Positions 46,671-57,122 of a DNA stretch of 64,000 nucleotides are shown in pieces (positions within the stretch are counted from its first letter, which is position 1; each line of letters opens with the position of its first letter). The stretch is taken from positions 16,465 to 80,464 of the forward strand of contig VCMS01000250.1 in NCBI GenBank assembly GCA_022539475.1, given 5' to 3'. The position numbers and the translations under genes are program-made. The stretch comes from Gracilaria domingensis. Its lineage: Eukaryota; Rhodophyta; Florideophyceae; Gracilariales; Gracilariaceae. The notes below the pieces were generated by a model. The model searched no databases. It saw nothing but the letters and a program-made list of their open reading frames with translations, and was not told where the DNA came from.

Positions 46671-47846
46671 ATGGCCTCGCTCTCGGCCTCAGGGGCGCAG
46701 GATGCGGTGCGGAGCGCCCTCCGCCCGTGGTGTTGCAAAGCTTGTTTCAAGATCCCCGACCCGTCGCAGCGTCGCCGCCTTGTCCCCTGCTCAGCCTGCG
46801 AGCTCGCATACTACTGCGACACCTCTTGCCGACTTGACGACTCGCTGAACCACGACGCCGAGTGCAAGCGCCTCGCTCAGCTGCAGGCCCACGTACGCAC
46901 CGAAGCAAATGCACTCGGCTACCTCCAACACGCGCCGCGGGCTCAGCCGCTTTCCGCCTGGATGAGCCCCTCCGAGAGGCGCGTGGAACACTTCTGGAGC
47001 TCTGCGCGTCACAGGGAGTTTTGTCGAACGCGAGCAAAGTTGGCGCGGAAGATGGAGCACATGTCGCGTGATTATGAGGTGGCGCCGCTGTTGGAGAAAG
47101 TTCTCGCACATCGTCTCGAGCTTCTTCGCATCGACATGCGTGACCACCTTGGTCTCCGCGAGAGCGTCCCGTTCACGCTACTGCGTCTCAACCAGGACGA
47201 CCGCTGCGTCGCCTTCATCACCCATTGGTTACACCGCAGGTTTTCAGTGATCAACCTCCCAAACGCCGATTTGTGGCACCACCCGCCCGCCATCGTCACA
47301 TTGCACATGGGCTCGTGCGCGGGCGACTGGTTGTACGGAACTGCGGACCGCTTTGCCGATGTCATTGAGGCCGATCCGTACCCCACCACGAGAGATATCC
47401 CAGTCTCGCATCTCATGGCGCTGTGCCTCGTCAAGCTGCGCATCATCGCACAGCACGAAGCGGACCAGCGACGCATTGCCTTATTTCGCACCACAAGTGT
47501 CGCCAGTCTGCTCGGCGATAATACGGATCACATCGCGCGCTTTGTTGTGGGCGACCAGCATCATGCGACGCGGATTGCGGAGCAAGCGCGTCATGTCGAA
47601 CGTTATTTTGATATCATCCATGAGCGAAACGCTACCATGTTGCCGTCCATAATCAACCCGAAGCCGCTTTTCGACTGGGATCCGATCAACCGTGAAGGCT
47701 CCGAGGCTCTTACGGTTTTGGGGCGCTGTGAGAAAATGTTTGCTTCCATTCCCGGTGCGATTGAACGATTGCAGAGACGGTTTGGACCACAACCACATTA
47801 CAACTGTAGCTCAACATATCGTGATTACGGGTTGATATACGACTGA
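46671..47846 (+). CDS. MYND zinc-finger protein, 391 aa
   Basis: ATG at 46671 (MASLSASGAQD). Residues about 21-67 form a MYND finger: CCKACFKIP, LVPCSACELAYYCDTSCRLDDSLNHDAEC, with the usual C-x2-C, C-x2-C, C-x3-C and H-x3-C ligands. MYND fingers bind proline-rich protein motifs. The remaining 320 residues are alpha-helical and rich in Arg/His with no SET or other enzyme motif seen. The function of the C-terminal part is unknown. A second small MYND protein lies at 52731-52952. Confidence 0.72.
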   Translation: MASLSASGAQDAVRSALRPWCCKACFKIPDPSQRRRLVPCSACELAYYCDTSCRLDDSLNHDAECKRLAQLQAHVRTEANALGYLQHAPRAQPLSAWMSPSERRVEHFWSSARHREFCRTRAKLARKMEHMSRDYEVAPLLEKVLAHRLELLRIDMRDHLGLRESVPFTLLRLNQDDRCVAFITHWLHRRFSVINLPNADLWHHPPAIVTLHMGSCAGDWLYGTADRFADVIEADPYPTTRDIPVSHLMALCLVKLRIIAQHEADQRRIALFRTTSVASLLGDNTDHIARFVVGDQHHATRIAEQARHVERYFDIIHERNATMLPSIINPKPLFDWDPINREGSEALTVLGRCEKMFASIPGAIERLQRRFGPQPHYNCSSTYRDYGLIYD

Positions 47847-48310
47847 GCTGCAGACCCAGGAACACAAGTGACGCAAGCTTCATACCTTCCACTGGTTTGA
47901 CGTCATTTTCTTTGTGCGACCTTGATGTTCATTTTGGTTTGGAAGAGCTGGTAGCTTAATGGACGGGGCTCATGCTTGAACGGTAGTGTCGCAGCAACGA
48001 CGAGAATCGTGTTGGCCCAACACTGTTGGGCACAAAATTTGCGGTTCTTCCATGGACGGTCGGGTACTTGCGTCTGCGCCTTGTTGACGCCACTCCGGCC
48101 CTGCTATCACCTGGGTCGTAGATTAAAGCAATTAAACTACATCGTTCATTTCTAGAGGGCTTCTCGATCTTTGAAGCCATCGCGTTAACTTTTGACAGTT
48201 CTACGCATCATTCATCTCGTTTCGCACTTCTCGTTTTAGTTTACTTTACTTGTGCTCTCCAGATGTTTGACATCAATCGTGATCGTGATTCTAATTATAC
48301 GTCAATGCTA
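47847..48310. other. Convergent 3' flank, MYND / basic protein
   Basis: 464 bp between stops. No ORF or RNA gene recognised. Confidence 0.5.
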
Positions 48311-50122
48311 TTAGTCTTCTTTCGTAGCTTCTTGTTCTGCTCCAACTTCCTCCCAAGCCTGTTTCCTCGCTACTTCCAACCACGTGTTTTCGTTCCAATC
48401 CATTTCTCTCTTATCTTTTTCCACATTATCGTTTGATGAGCTCAAAGATGAGACAACTTCTGATGAAACAAATCCAAATGCAGCCTCAGCCACCTGCCTC
48501 ATTGGAAACTCTTTCTCTTCTGATATCAGTCTTTTCCACTCTAAACCACAGATGGTGATCCAACAAACTACCTTGTCAGATGAAAACACGCTTTCGAAAT
48601 CCGCCTTTCCTTCGTACTTCTTGTATTCGCTACATGTTTTCCGGCCTTTTCCAAACGCTGCAAGCAGTACAGCTCGAGATTTGAAGCGTTCTTTCTTTCC
48701 AAAAACGTCATAGAACATGTTTTCGCTGCTATAGAGCCAAGCAATCATCTGTGACCCAACTTTCGACATAGCCGCAATGTCGGAAATCTGTCCTCGGGAA
48801 CCAGCAGCTTCAAACCTTACTTGCTCAACAGCGAATGTGTTGCTCTTGAAGTGCTTTGTAAAACGTTTAGAACTCGTTTCACACCTTTCAGAAATTACGT
48901 CATCATCATGATCCGCAACGCCAACCTTTTCTATAATTTCTTTCTTTGACTTCTTATACATGCGCTCAACATTACTCGGCTTGCTCGGGACTTCTTGTTT
49001 TTTAGTACAAATGCTTTCGGGCGCCGTTTGTCGAACTGCTTCATCAGGGTTGCAATTAACAGGTTGAACCTTGTCCACCTGTTTCTTGACTTCTCGTTTC
49101 TCTCTTATGACAGGCGACGTTTCTTTCGTTACAGTGGTAGTAAAATTATCTCCCTCATCGTCTTTTTCGTGGTTCAAATGATGAAGTTTTGCCGCCATTC
49201 TGACTGTACCTGGGTTATGATTCTTTTCCGACCATCTTCTTTTGTCCGTGTTTGCTGTGCGTTCGCCAGAGTTGGATGTTTCTCTGATGACGACACGTCC
49301 AAGTTCTTTTTCTGGATAACGTTTGGCTCGAGTTACACCAGTTTCCAGTGGGCTCTTATTGACATATATTGTGTTCCTTGAACCATTGTAAAAGCCGCGC
49401 TGCTTCTTTCGCGCTTCCCAACTATTCCTCGAAGTCTCGTACTGATCAGCCACTGAGTGTCTCTCTCCCCTGTGACTCGAGTGATTATATTCAAACTTTC
49501 GCTTTGACGAAACTCGCCTGACTTCGGTTGGATTCGGATTCTGTTCGTGTGCAAAACGTTTCTCTGGCACAGGTTCAAAATGAGATGAGTGATTGTATTT
49601 TCTCAGTTTTCGTGGAGACTGATTGTCATCACAGTAGTCCAGAACTCGCTTTGAGGGTAGTTTCGATTCTGATTCATAATTCCGGCAGTTCCTGTTTAAA
49701 GATTCTTCTCCAGAATAATTTTGTCTTGTAGAGCTATGGGATTGAGATCGGCTTCTCCTGGTTCCACGATTATGCTCAAATCTCGAGTAATTTTCCACGG
49801 GTTTTCTATAATGTGGGCGGTAAGTACTTCGTTGGTTAGCTGGAGATAAAGGAGCATCATTGAGAAACATGTTGGTCATACGACCATTTTGTTTTTGTTT
49901 CGGCGTAATAGGACTTTTGTGCGAGTATGGATATCTCTTCCCCTTTGATGCTCTTCGAAATCCTTCATAAGGACTTCGGTTACCAGCTGGTTTGTCATAC
50001 ATATCGTGTCCTGTAGTTCGATGCGCACGAGTTTTTTGGAACCTGCTAGGGGCAGGATTTCTTTGTTGTCCGTGTGAAGGGTTCCTGTTGACGTTCCCTT
50101 TCGACGTCCAAGAGTGGTTCAT
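48311..50122 (-). CDS. Hypothetical basic, mostly disordered protein, 603 aa
   Basis: ATG at 50122 (MNHSWTSKGNVN). The first 430 residues are disordered, Arg/Lys/Ser/Asn-rich with RS and RRSRSQSHSS-like patches and many Tyr, a composition seen in RNA-processing proteins. The last 170 residues look folded: DIAAMSKVGSQMIAWLYSSE, SRAVLLAAFGKGRKTCSEY, KVVCWITICGLEWKRLISEE, RQVAEAAFGFVSSEV. I do not recognise the domain. Codon use and GC are near the window mean, unlike the GC-rich genes, and the frame is uninterrupted over 1.8 kb, so it is likely a real gene. The nuclear RNA link is inference from composition. Confidence 0.6.
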   Translation of the reverse strand: MNHSWTSKGNVNRNPSHGQQRNPAPSRFQKTRAHRTTGHDMYDKPAGNRSPYEGFRRASKGKRYPYSHKSPITPKQKQNGRMTNMFLNDAPLSPANQRSTYRPHYRKPVENYSRFEHNRGTRRSRSQSHSSTRQNYSGEESLNRNCRNYESESKLPSKRVLDYCDDNQSPRKLRKYNHSSHFEPVPEKRFAHEQNPNPTEVRRVSSKRKFEYNHSSHRGERHSVADQYETSRNSWEARKKQRGFYNGSRNTIYVNKSPLETGVTRAKRYPEKELGRVVIRETSNSGERTANTDKRRWSEKNHNPGTVRMAAKLHHLNHEKDDEGDNFTTTVTKETSPVIREKREVKKQVDKVQPVNCNPDEAVRQTAPESICTKKQEVPSKPSNVERMYKKSKKEIIEKVGVADHDDDVISERCETSSKRFTKHFKSNTFAVEQVRFEAAGSRGQISDIAAMSKVGSQMIAWLYSSENMFYDVFGKKERFKSRAVLLAAFGKGRKTCSEYKKYEGKADFESVFSSDKVVCWITICGLEWKRLISEEKEFPMRQVAEAAFGFVSSEVVSSLSSSNDNVEKDKREMDWNENTWLEVARKQAWEEVGAEQEATKED

Positions 50123-51025
50123 GATTTTTTGTTAACAGTTAACGCTTCGAAAGTGCTGGGGAGTACAAAATGAGACAACTGAGGCTTCGGGTGGTATGCA
50201 AAGCAGCAACCACAATTCGGCCAGTTTGGAGCGGCGCGAGACCGAGCTCGGAGAGTTCTATATAAATGTATCAATCGAAGCGGAATTAAAAACCTCACTT
50301 TGGTGAGGAGATAGGGTCTGGCGTTGTACTGGTTTCTAATTGTGATCTGTACTGGTTTCTAATTGTGATTTGAAACCTAAATGAAGGCGAGAAGATCACG
50401 TCTTAACTAGGTCTCTAGTCTTAACGGAGCCGTACTCCGTTTTATTCAAAAGAAATTATACTTTCATTGAAAGTGCCTATCACAGCATTGGGAGGCCTAT
50501 GCTGGTAAAGATGTTTATATCAAAGCGGTCATGAGAACTCCATCATTAAGAAAAATGGCCCTACTCCAGAGTGAGATTATGGTTGATCAAAAAGCAGAAT
50601 GAAAACCCTTTCCAGTTGCATACGGTTTTCTCTCACGTCTACTAATGACCGAAAATTGCTTTTCAGTATCACTAAGTAAAGACCTGTATAGCATCTTGCG
50701 CTTGATCACTAGTACAAATTTGAAATAAAGTATCTCCTTTCTTCTTCTTTCTTCGTTGATGTGAACAACAACCTCTAATTTCTAGGTTGTCGCAAAACTC
50801 TGTATAAAAAGATTTCTGCTCTTAAGAAGTCCAACATCCAATGCGGGTACTGTCTAATCAGTGCAGCAAGACTACGTCATTTCCTCTCAGCCATTGAAGG
50901 TAGAGTTTCTCGGCAACAACTTCTTTACTTCCTCTTAAGTCGATTCAAGAGAGATGTTCATTAAACTGATAAAAACGAAGCTGGAACTTGCAAGATTTGC
51001 TCTCAAAAAAGGACTTCTTAAGGAA
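50123..51025. other. Intergenic region with a 23-bp tandem pair
   Basis: Contains upstream sequence of the basic protein (TATATAAAT at about 50260) and a 23-bp sequence present twice in tandem (TGTACTGGTTTCTAATTGTG at 50325 and 50348). The segment 50255-50400 resembles 52468-52590. No gene seen. Confidence 0.55.
50255..50400. repeat. Diverged repeat, copy left of the presenilin fragment
   Basis: Shares GGAATTA.AAAACTC-type sequence, TGGTTTCTAATTGT and a TGATACCTA/TGAAACCTA block with 52468-52590, in the same orientation. Identity is patchy but ordered. Confidence 0.5.
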
Positions 51026-51651
51026 CTAGTAGCAATTGCTCGCGAACGCGGAGATGATTTGCCAGCTCTTGTGTATGACACGAATCCAAGAGATGCTGGT
51101 AGAGAAGTGCCAAAGTCACAGTCGTCTCCACCAAAACCATCAAGAGAACCCGAGCCACCACGCCGCGTTGAAGGCGGTGCACAACTTCCTCCTCCCGCAG
51201 AACAAGCTCAGCAGATTGATGTGCTTTCTCCGTCAGATGTTTCAGAAAGCCCACAGGTTTCGAAACCGGCCTACATTAGAAGAAAGATCCTTCGAAAGCC
51301 CACCAACAGACCAAGTACAGCAACTCCACCCACACCACCCGCGTCCGCTGCGCCGCCATCAACATTACCAAACGTGACCACCGTCGAAGAGCCAAAAAAA
51401 GAAGTTCCTGTTGGAACGCTCGGCACTCACCTCAAGCTCGGTTTGGGCGATTTTGTATTCTATTCAATTCTGGTGGCGGAAGCGAGTAAGACTGGTGTTA
51501 TGACTGCTGTCACAAGCTTTATTGCCATTCTTGCTGGTTTGTGTGCTACGCTGTTTCTTGTTACTGTCTGCAGGAAAGCCTTACCTGCTTTGCCTATTAG
51601 CATTACTGCTGGTCTGTTGTCATATTTGCTAACGCGATATACTCTTCAACC
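51026..51651 (+). pseudogene. Inverted 626-bp copy of the presenilin 3' half
   Basis: Matches 44329-44954 on the opposite strand over exactly 626 bp with only a few substitutions (for example GGAQLPP for GGAQPAP and EEPKKEV for EEPKEEV) and no indel. It carries the loop, GLGDF and LPALPISI but not the first catalytic Asp or the first six helices, and it lacks the presenilin C-terminus: after TLQP it runs into unrelated sequence. An open frame extends from 50954 to 51706, so a fusion peptide could be made, but without the first Asp it cannot be a protease. Confidence 0.93.
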
Positions 51652-52730
51652 AGGCCCGTATCGTTGGCTGACTGACTACGGCCGTTTTCACACTGTCTTT
51701 GGCTGACTGACTCCCGCATTGTTTTCGTAGTCGGAAATTGTAGTCAGCGTTGTCTAAGGCCGCTGCATGCGACTTGAGATGATCTTCGAGAGGTGTAAAG
51801 TAGATACATTCGGCAGGCGGAGGCGTTGAACAACATATCAGCAGTTCTGATTCTCATAATCTTCCTAAACTTTCTTGTCATCATTCCTTTTCTTGCATTT
51901 GGGTCTATCTCTACGTCAATTCTACTCCAAATGCAGAAAACAAGTCGTGCGTTAAAGTCTATGAACCAACCGCCACTAGAAAATGACAGCAATAATGCGC
52001 CTCCCAACCAACGGCATAGCTCCCATCTTCAACAAAATGCACAGAATGCACAGATGCATCTTACCAGGAAGTAGGAGCAACAAATGCGACAAAATGGTAA
52101 ACAAAAGGCAGGCAACATTTCGAAGAAAAGTTTTCTTTGAAGTATTCATGCGGCCTGTGTCTTTACGAACGATGCTAAAGAGACGTTTCAATGCATGATT
52201 TGCGCCTAGAATGGAACAATTAATCAGAACAGCTCACCATCAAACATCATAAAACACTACCAAATCAAGCACCGACAATTACATCAAAAGTAGCCAGAAG
52301 ATTACTAAAAGACTCTTCAATAGATTCGTCTTAGCGTATCTGGTAAAATTAAAGCCTATCTCTTGTGACTATATTCTAACTACTTTGGGGTCGACTACCG
52401 GCAAATTTGTCTGACTTCTTGACTTCAAAGTGCAAGAAAAATGTAGTCACGAATACGTCTTTGACTTATATATGAAAGGAATGCTTAGACGTGGAATTAG
52501 AAAACTCGCCTTGGTGTTAAACTAGGACTGCTTTTTGTATTGGTTTCTAATTGTATAATGTGATACCTAGATGGAGAGGAGGAACCTAATTTCTAACAGG
52601 GCTCAGTTCTGCGCGTGTTGAGCTCTACAGCGTCAGAATCGTGCTCATCCTCATCGCCCTCGTGGACTGCTAGCGTTGTGTCAACTTCTTGCTCATCATC
52701 ATCGACTTCATAGACCGCAAGCGTACACTC
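51652..52730. other. AT-rich intergenic region
   Basis: No gene recognised. Short ORFs on both strands (51744-52198) overlap each other and lack known features. Contains GGCTGACTGACT repeated at about 51664 and 51701, and the diverged repeat at 52468-52590. Confidence 0.5.
52468..52590. repeat. Diverged repeat, copy right of the presenilin fragment
   Basis: Partner of 50255-50400 in direct orientation (GGAATTAGAAAACTC, TGGTTTCTAATTGT, GATACCTA). The pair brackets the presenilin fragment. Confidence 0.5.
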
Positions 52731-52952
52731 TTAGTCTTGCGCGTAGTTTTGCTGTCGGGTAAGCATGATACACTCTTTCTCATGGTTGGTATGGTCCTGA
52801 CGCTGACAGGAATCGGAGCAGTAGTAGACGAGTTTACATTCGGAACAGGACATGAGACGGGGGTCATGCGAGCTTTCACGATTGTTTCCGCACGTCTTGC
52901 ACACCCAGTCGGGCTCCACACTCTGATCGGCGCCGTTGAAGGGAGACTGCAT
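52731..52952 (-). CDS. Small MYND zinc-finger protein, 73 aa
   Basis: ATG at 52952 (MQSPFNGADQ); the frame is open further upstream but begins with TTG. The protein is almost only a MYND finger: VCKTCGNN, LMSCSECKLVYYCSDSCQRQ, HTNHEKEC, with all zinc ligands present. It could be a free-standing adaptor or the remnant of a longer gene. No close sequence relation to the 391-aa MYND protein beyond the finger is visible. Confidence 0.62.
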   Translation of the reverse strand: MQSPFNGADQSVEPDWVCKTCGNNRESSHDPRLMSCSECKLVYYCSDSCQRQDHTNHEKECIMLTRQQNYAQD

Positions 52953-53393
52953 GGCGACGGCGATGGAAAGTATGAGAAAGAAGGAATGACCACATGAGGT
53001 AGCGCGTCGCACGAAAGAGCAGCGCAACGCACGGATTGACTTCTACCTTCTGATGCTTTTAGGATGGATTCAGCGGCGGGCTGTGTCGACAAACGAGGAG
53101 TGTTGTTCTATGTTGTGGCGGCCGAAGAATGTAGGTTCTTTGGTTGTCCGCGGGGACTGGCGAGAGGACGAAGCGCGATCGTACCGACACGAGTCGGCAG
53201 CGTAGAACAGTTTACTGTTTGCGTCAAGTCAATCCTACCGAGTGGAAGAGAGACAACACGGTTCTTTTGTCTCACGTAGATATAGAAAGATGCGGCGTAG
53301 AGGACATCGCTAAGTACAGTAACACTCCATCACAAGCAAAGCCGAGTAGTCGATAAATCCCTTCCGATAACGTTCTCTACACTCAATCTTTTT
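52953..53393. other. Intergenic region, edge of the right repeat block
   Basis: 441 bp with overlapping short plus-strand ORFs and no recognisable product. Confidence 0.45.
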
Positions 53394-56226
53394 CTATTCG
53401 TCTACGCGGCGAATGATCCATTGCTGGATAGGGATGTTACAGAATCCAGTATCCAAGAGATCGTCCAGTCGAGGGCAAGGCTTCACTTTCCTAAGTCCAT
53501 CGGCAGGATTATCTGTGCCCAGAATCCAGCCAATGTTATTAATTTCCATAGCGTGGTAAGCTTCACAGGCAGCCTTGATGTCCAGCATGAGTCTTCGTTC
53601 TGTGGTAGTTGTGCTTTTTATGATGGACTTGAAAACGGAATCACTGTACGTTAACATAATTAAAGGTATATGTCGACCGATCATGGTTTCTAATTCACGC
53701 TTTAGCAGATAAGCGAAGTCAAAGGCGTCACAAAAAATAGTACAATTCGGCACCCATTGTAGAACGAACGCGACGTCTGCTCTTGTAGCTGCTGTAGTGG
53801 ATGATGTTGTGACGTCCTGTGTCATCAACGAGACAAACCAAGTACCCGAGTTGAGAGTGAAGGGATGGCGTGTTACAAAACGAGCTATCACAGTAGGCTC
53901 GGATATGGGGCGTATCCTTGTTGAGAGGATACTGGAGTATGCCTCGGCTAGCCCTAGATCGAAGACGACGAATGAGCTCATTGGTGGATTTTGTAGAGCA
54001 AAACCCTGCGCTAGGCGCGATGGGGAATCTCCACTAGGATGTCCGAGTCCTACTCCCTGGATGGGATAGAAACAGCGGTAGAACCCTCTGTGCGTGCTCG
54101 AGTTGCGAGACAAGCCAGGTGTAAGACCGGAGACGGTGACTGGATATACCCACAGAGGTGAGATGCAAAGAACGGTGTAGATCCAGAGGTGGAGTGTGAT
54201 CCGAACCTGGAGAGATCGAGAAAAAGGGAACCGTGTCAACGATGGAATGCTCACGGTGCAACCCACCGGAGCGGAGCTACGGACCGTGCCAACCGGCTGG
54301 GACAGGTCCGATAGCGGAGCGACTCACAAACGCGTGCCAAAAATATACCCAATACTGGGGCGGAAGCAATACCTGAACCAGGTGAGCGGGTGACAACAAC
54401 AGCCACGAAAGTGAACAACAAAATACAATGACAACAACAGTGGACCGATACAACGGTAGATACAACAAAGATTCCAGAGATGGCAAGATGCAAGCTTCCT
54501 AAGTGACCCTGAAGGGTAGTAGCGCCGAAACCAATCGTGGTTAATCTCTCAGGGAAGTGGTAAACCTACGTAGGAAGCTGTCTACTATAGCCCGATCCTC
54601 AGCAGGACGCGACTCAGTTGTCCATTTACTTGGAGGCTCCAGGGTGAGATCACCCGAGCATATATACTATTACTACTACGGTATCTACAGTGTACACCTC
54701 CCGAGGGTCATACACGTGGGCGAGCCACTGTCAGGGTGCAGGGTATTCCCCAACGGGCGTGGCACAAATATCTAACTAGCCAGCTCCACCACGTGGCCTA
54801 ATATCACACCTATTAGGCACTTCCCATGCAGGGTCCACCTATAAAGGGTCCAACCAAACCACCCCAACAATACCCAAAATTAAAGGGAGTTTTCATAACT
54901 TAGCCACGTCACCGGCCATCGGTACCATCTCATTTTGAGAACCGTGATGCATCCGATAGCGGAAAGGCGTTGCTCCACAGATTTGATGCAGGAAAGACCG
55001 AACTGTTCTTCCGTAATCTGGTCGAGGAGGTTCACAGGAGCTGATATATCTGGTCGTGTATGCGTTAGCCAAGCTAATTCCTGACGTTTTGAACGAAACT
55101 CAGAGTAGGTAGCTTCGTGGCGTAGGAGCTTAATTCGCTTGGCGAACTGTGTCCGGTGCAACTTGTAGCCATGCGTCGTCTGGGAGATATCTATACCCGC
55201 AAACCGAAAGTTCTTGTATTCTCGAGCCTTAGAATCGAAAAGATTCTCCGTCAGCCGTGACTCCTTCTCGAAATTAGCGTTGCCTGTGCTGATTGTATCA
55301 TCGACGTAGACTCCAGTCAAACCAACCAGCTTGCAGTTCACTATCTTAAAGAACAGTGAGAGATCTCCTGCGGTAGGAGTCGTTGATAAGTCGTGGCGTA
55401 GGTGTCGAGTGAGCGTAGAATTCCAGTAATCTCCGGAGTCGCTTAAGCCATACAGAGGCTTCAGAAGTTTGAGCAGCTGGTTCTCAGACAGTCGGAACTC
55501 TGAAGTAGGCTTGATAAATATGTTTCTCATGAGCTTATCAGCCGATTGAAGGTAAGCCTGTGAGATGTCCTACGACCAGAGGCTGAATCTAAACAAGGCA
55601 GCAAGTGCCACAAGAACACGCACAGACGAATGCTTAAGAGTGATGCCTGTGTGAACTAGTATGTTCTTCTCAACATCAGTATGTCCTTGCGCTATGAAGC
55701 GCGCTTTGTAGACTTCTCTGTCTGTGTCCTTGTTCTTGATGGACAAGGCGAAGCGTCCGCCGAGAATGTTCGGAGAAGTGTTTGGATCAATATCCTCCCG
55801 ACACCAAATCTCATATACTCCACGTTTGGCAATGCCTGCCAGCTCTTGTGCTTTCGCGTCGTCAAATAGTTGTTACTTGCCACGTGAGTCGGAGGGGTGT
55901 AGGACTTCAGTGAAGTAGACGGTGGGAAGAGGTTTAGATCCAAAATGCTGTAGAACTTCGAAGAGACGCCTAAGTTCACGATCTTTGTGTATGGATGGGT
56001 CAGGGAGGATGTGAGCCACATTGTACTGGACCAGGCGTCCATCAATGTTGATAGTTATGTTTTTATCAAGTGTTTTGACAACCTTGTGAGGTCCATGCCA
56101 TTTCTTGCTCTTCTCGTCATAGTAATGTACCATATGACCTGGTTCAATGAGATACAGTGACGCAGGAGGTATCTTTGATCTCAATGCTTGCTGGATTCGT
56201 AGCTTTGCAGTGATCGTTGCCATTTC
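53394..56226 (-). mobile_element. Decayed Copia element: integrase end, RT and RNase H
   Basis: Minus-strand order matches Ty1/Copia. 55873-56223: integrase C-terminal region (IQQALRSKIPPASLYLIEPG, MVHYYDEKSKKWHGP). 54880-55530: RT with LLKPLYGLSDSGDYWN and the catalytic VYVDD. 53394-54030: RNase H with HNIIHYSSYKSRR (in a shifted register), DAFDFAYLLKRELE, TTTTERRLMLDIKAACEAY and GWILGTDNPADGLRK. Frames are broken by shifts and by the solo LTR at 54374-54869, and the gag and integrase core are missing because Gypsy-2 is inserted at 56227. Between 54031 and 54373 the reading is unclear. Confidence 0.82.
54374..54869 (-). mobile_element. Solo LTR (496 bp) inserted in the Copia relic
   Basis: Plus-strand ends TGAACCAGG and CCCCAACA, flanked by a perfect 5-bp duplication ATACC (54369-54373 and 54870-54874). 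On the minus strand it reads TGTTGGGG...GGTTCA, typical of Copia-type LTRs. Strand chosen for that reason; no internal region is attached. Confidence 0.72.
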
Positions 56227-57005
56227 TGTAGTGCAACGCTCATCTATGAGTATTCTGACAGGACTTAGTCATATTTCCCGTTTACGGGTTTGCCTGGTAC
56301 ACACCAGTGTATGACTAGTAGTTACTAGTGGTTGCCATTGAGATGGTTCGGACACGTGGGACACGGTGGAGCTGATCGGAGGTTGGCCACTACACGTGGG
56401 CGGTTGCCACAATTAGTGGGAAGTTTAGTTAATATTATTTATTAATTCTAGTTAGGACACTACTTAGTGCGACGGCGTCGCCGCCGTCGCACCAGTAAAG
56501 TGCCCCAATCAGGGTGACCCTACTGAAGGGTCTTGGCTCTAATCGTTCACGCCTTCGGCGGTGCTCGACTCCTAATCGGAGAGACTCCCCGTTGACACGG
56601 TTCGTTTATCCACCCTGCGTGCTCTAAAGGAACCCAACTGTGGGAGTGTTTTACTGCTGTTTGTCGCGTTCGCCCCTGTATAGGGAAAGCCCCGGCAGTA
56701 CGCCGTCATCCTTCGTCACCTCGTCGCGAGGCCCCACCCCGTGGTGCTCTCGCTCTCCTTTTCCTTTTCCCTTTCTTTCCTCCAACCCTCTTCCGAGGTA
56801 TTGCACACCCACGTGTCGTGGTACCCCCTTCTCCGCTCCACCTTTCTATTTCAACTCTCATCGCCCCGTCGTGACGGTTTGGCCCCGGTCTTACACCCGG
56901 CTCGTTGTGCCATTCCAGAGAGGATCTGTTCGCTTCGCTACCCTCCGTAGAGGAAGATCCCGAACGTCTTCGTGGTGTCTTTTCCCGCTCACGGGGTGCA
57001 CTACA
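56227..57005 (+). repeat. Gypsy-2 5' LTR (779 bp)
   Basis: Perfect 9-bp inverted ends, TGTAGTGCA and TGCACTACA. Contains GGCTCTAATC near 56526 and ACACCCGGCTCGT near 56891, both shared with the solo LTR at 21440-22298, so the two families are related. Confidence 0.9.
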
Positions 57006-57008
57006 AAG

Positions 57009-57024
57009 TGGTCTCCCGACCTAG
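57009..57024 (+). other. Gypsy-2 primer binding site
   Basis: TGGTCTCCCGACC begins three bases after the LTR end. TGG followed by a tRNA-like 3'-end complement is the expected form of a minus-strand primer site. I could not match it to a specific tRNA. Confidence 0.65.
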
Positions 57025-57122
57025 AAAAATTAGGAGATTGAAGGGTTTGACACTCGTGTGTATTCCCTCTTTGGGGTTCGTTTCCCCTTGGAAGTTCCCG
57101 TGTAACGGTTCGCTGGATACCG

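Noticed and set aside
53064-53356. 70-codon plus-strand ORFs right of the small MYND gene
   Set aside because: Short, mutually overlapping, no recognisable feature.
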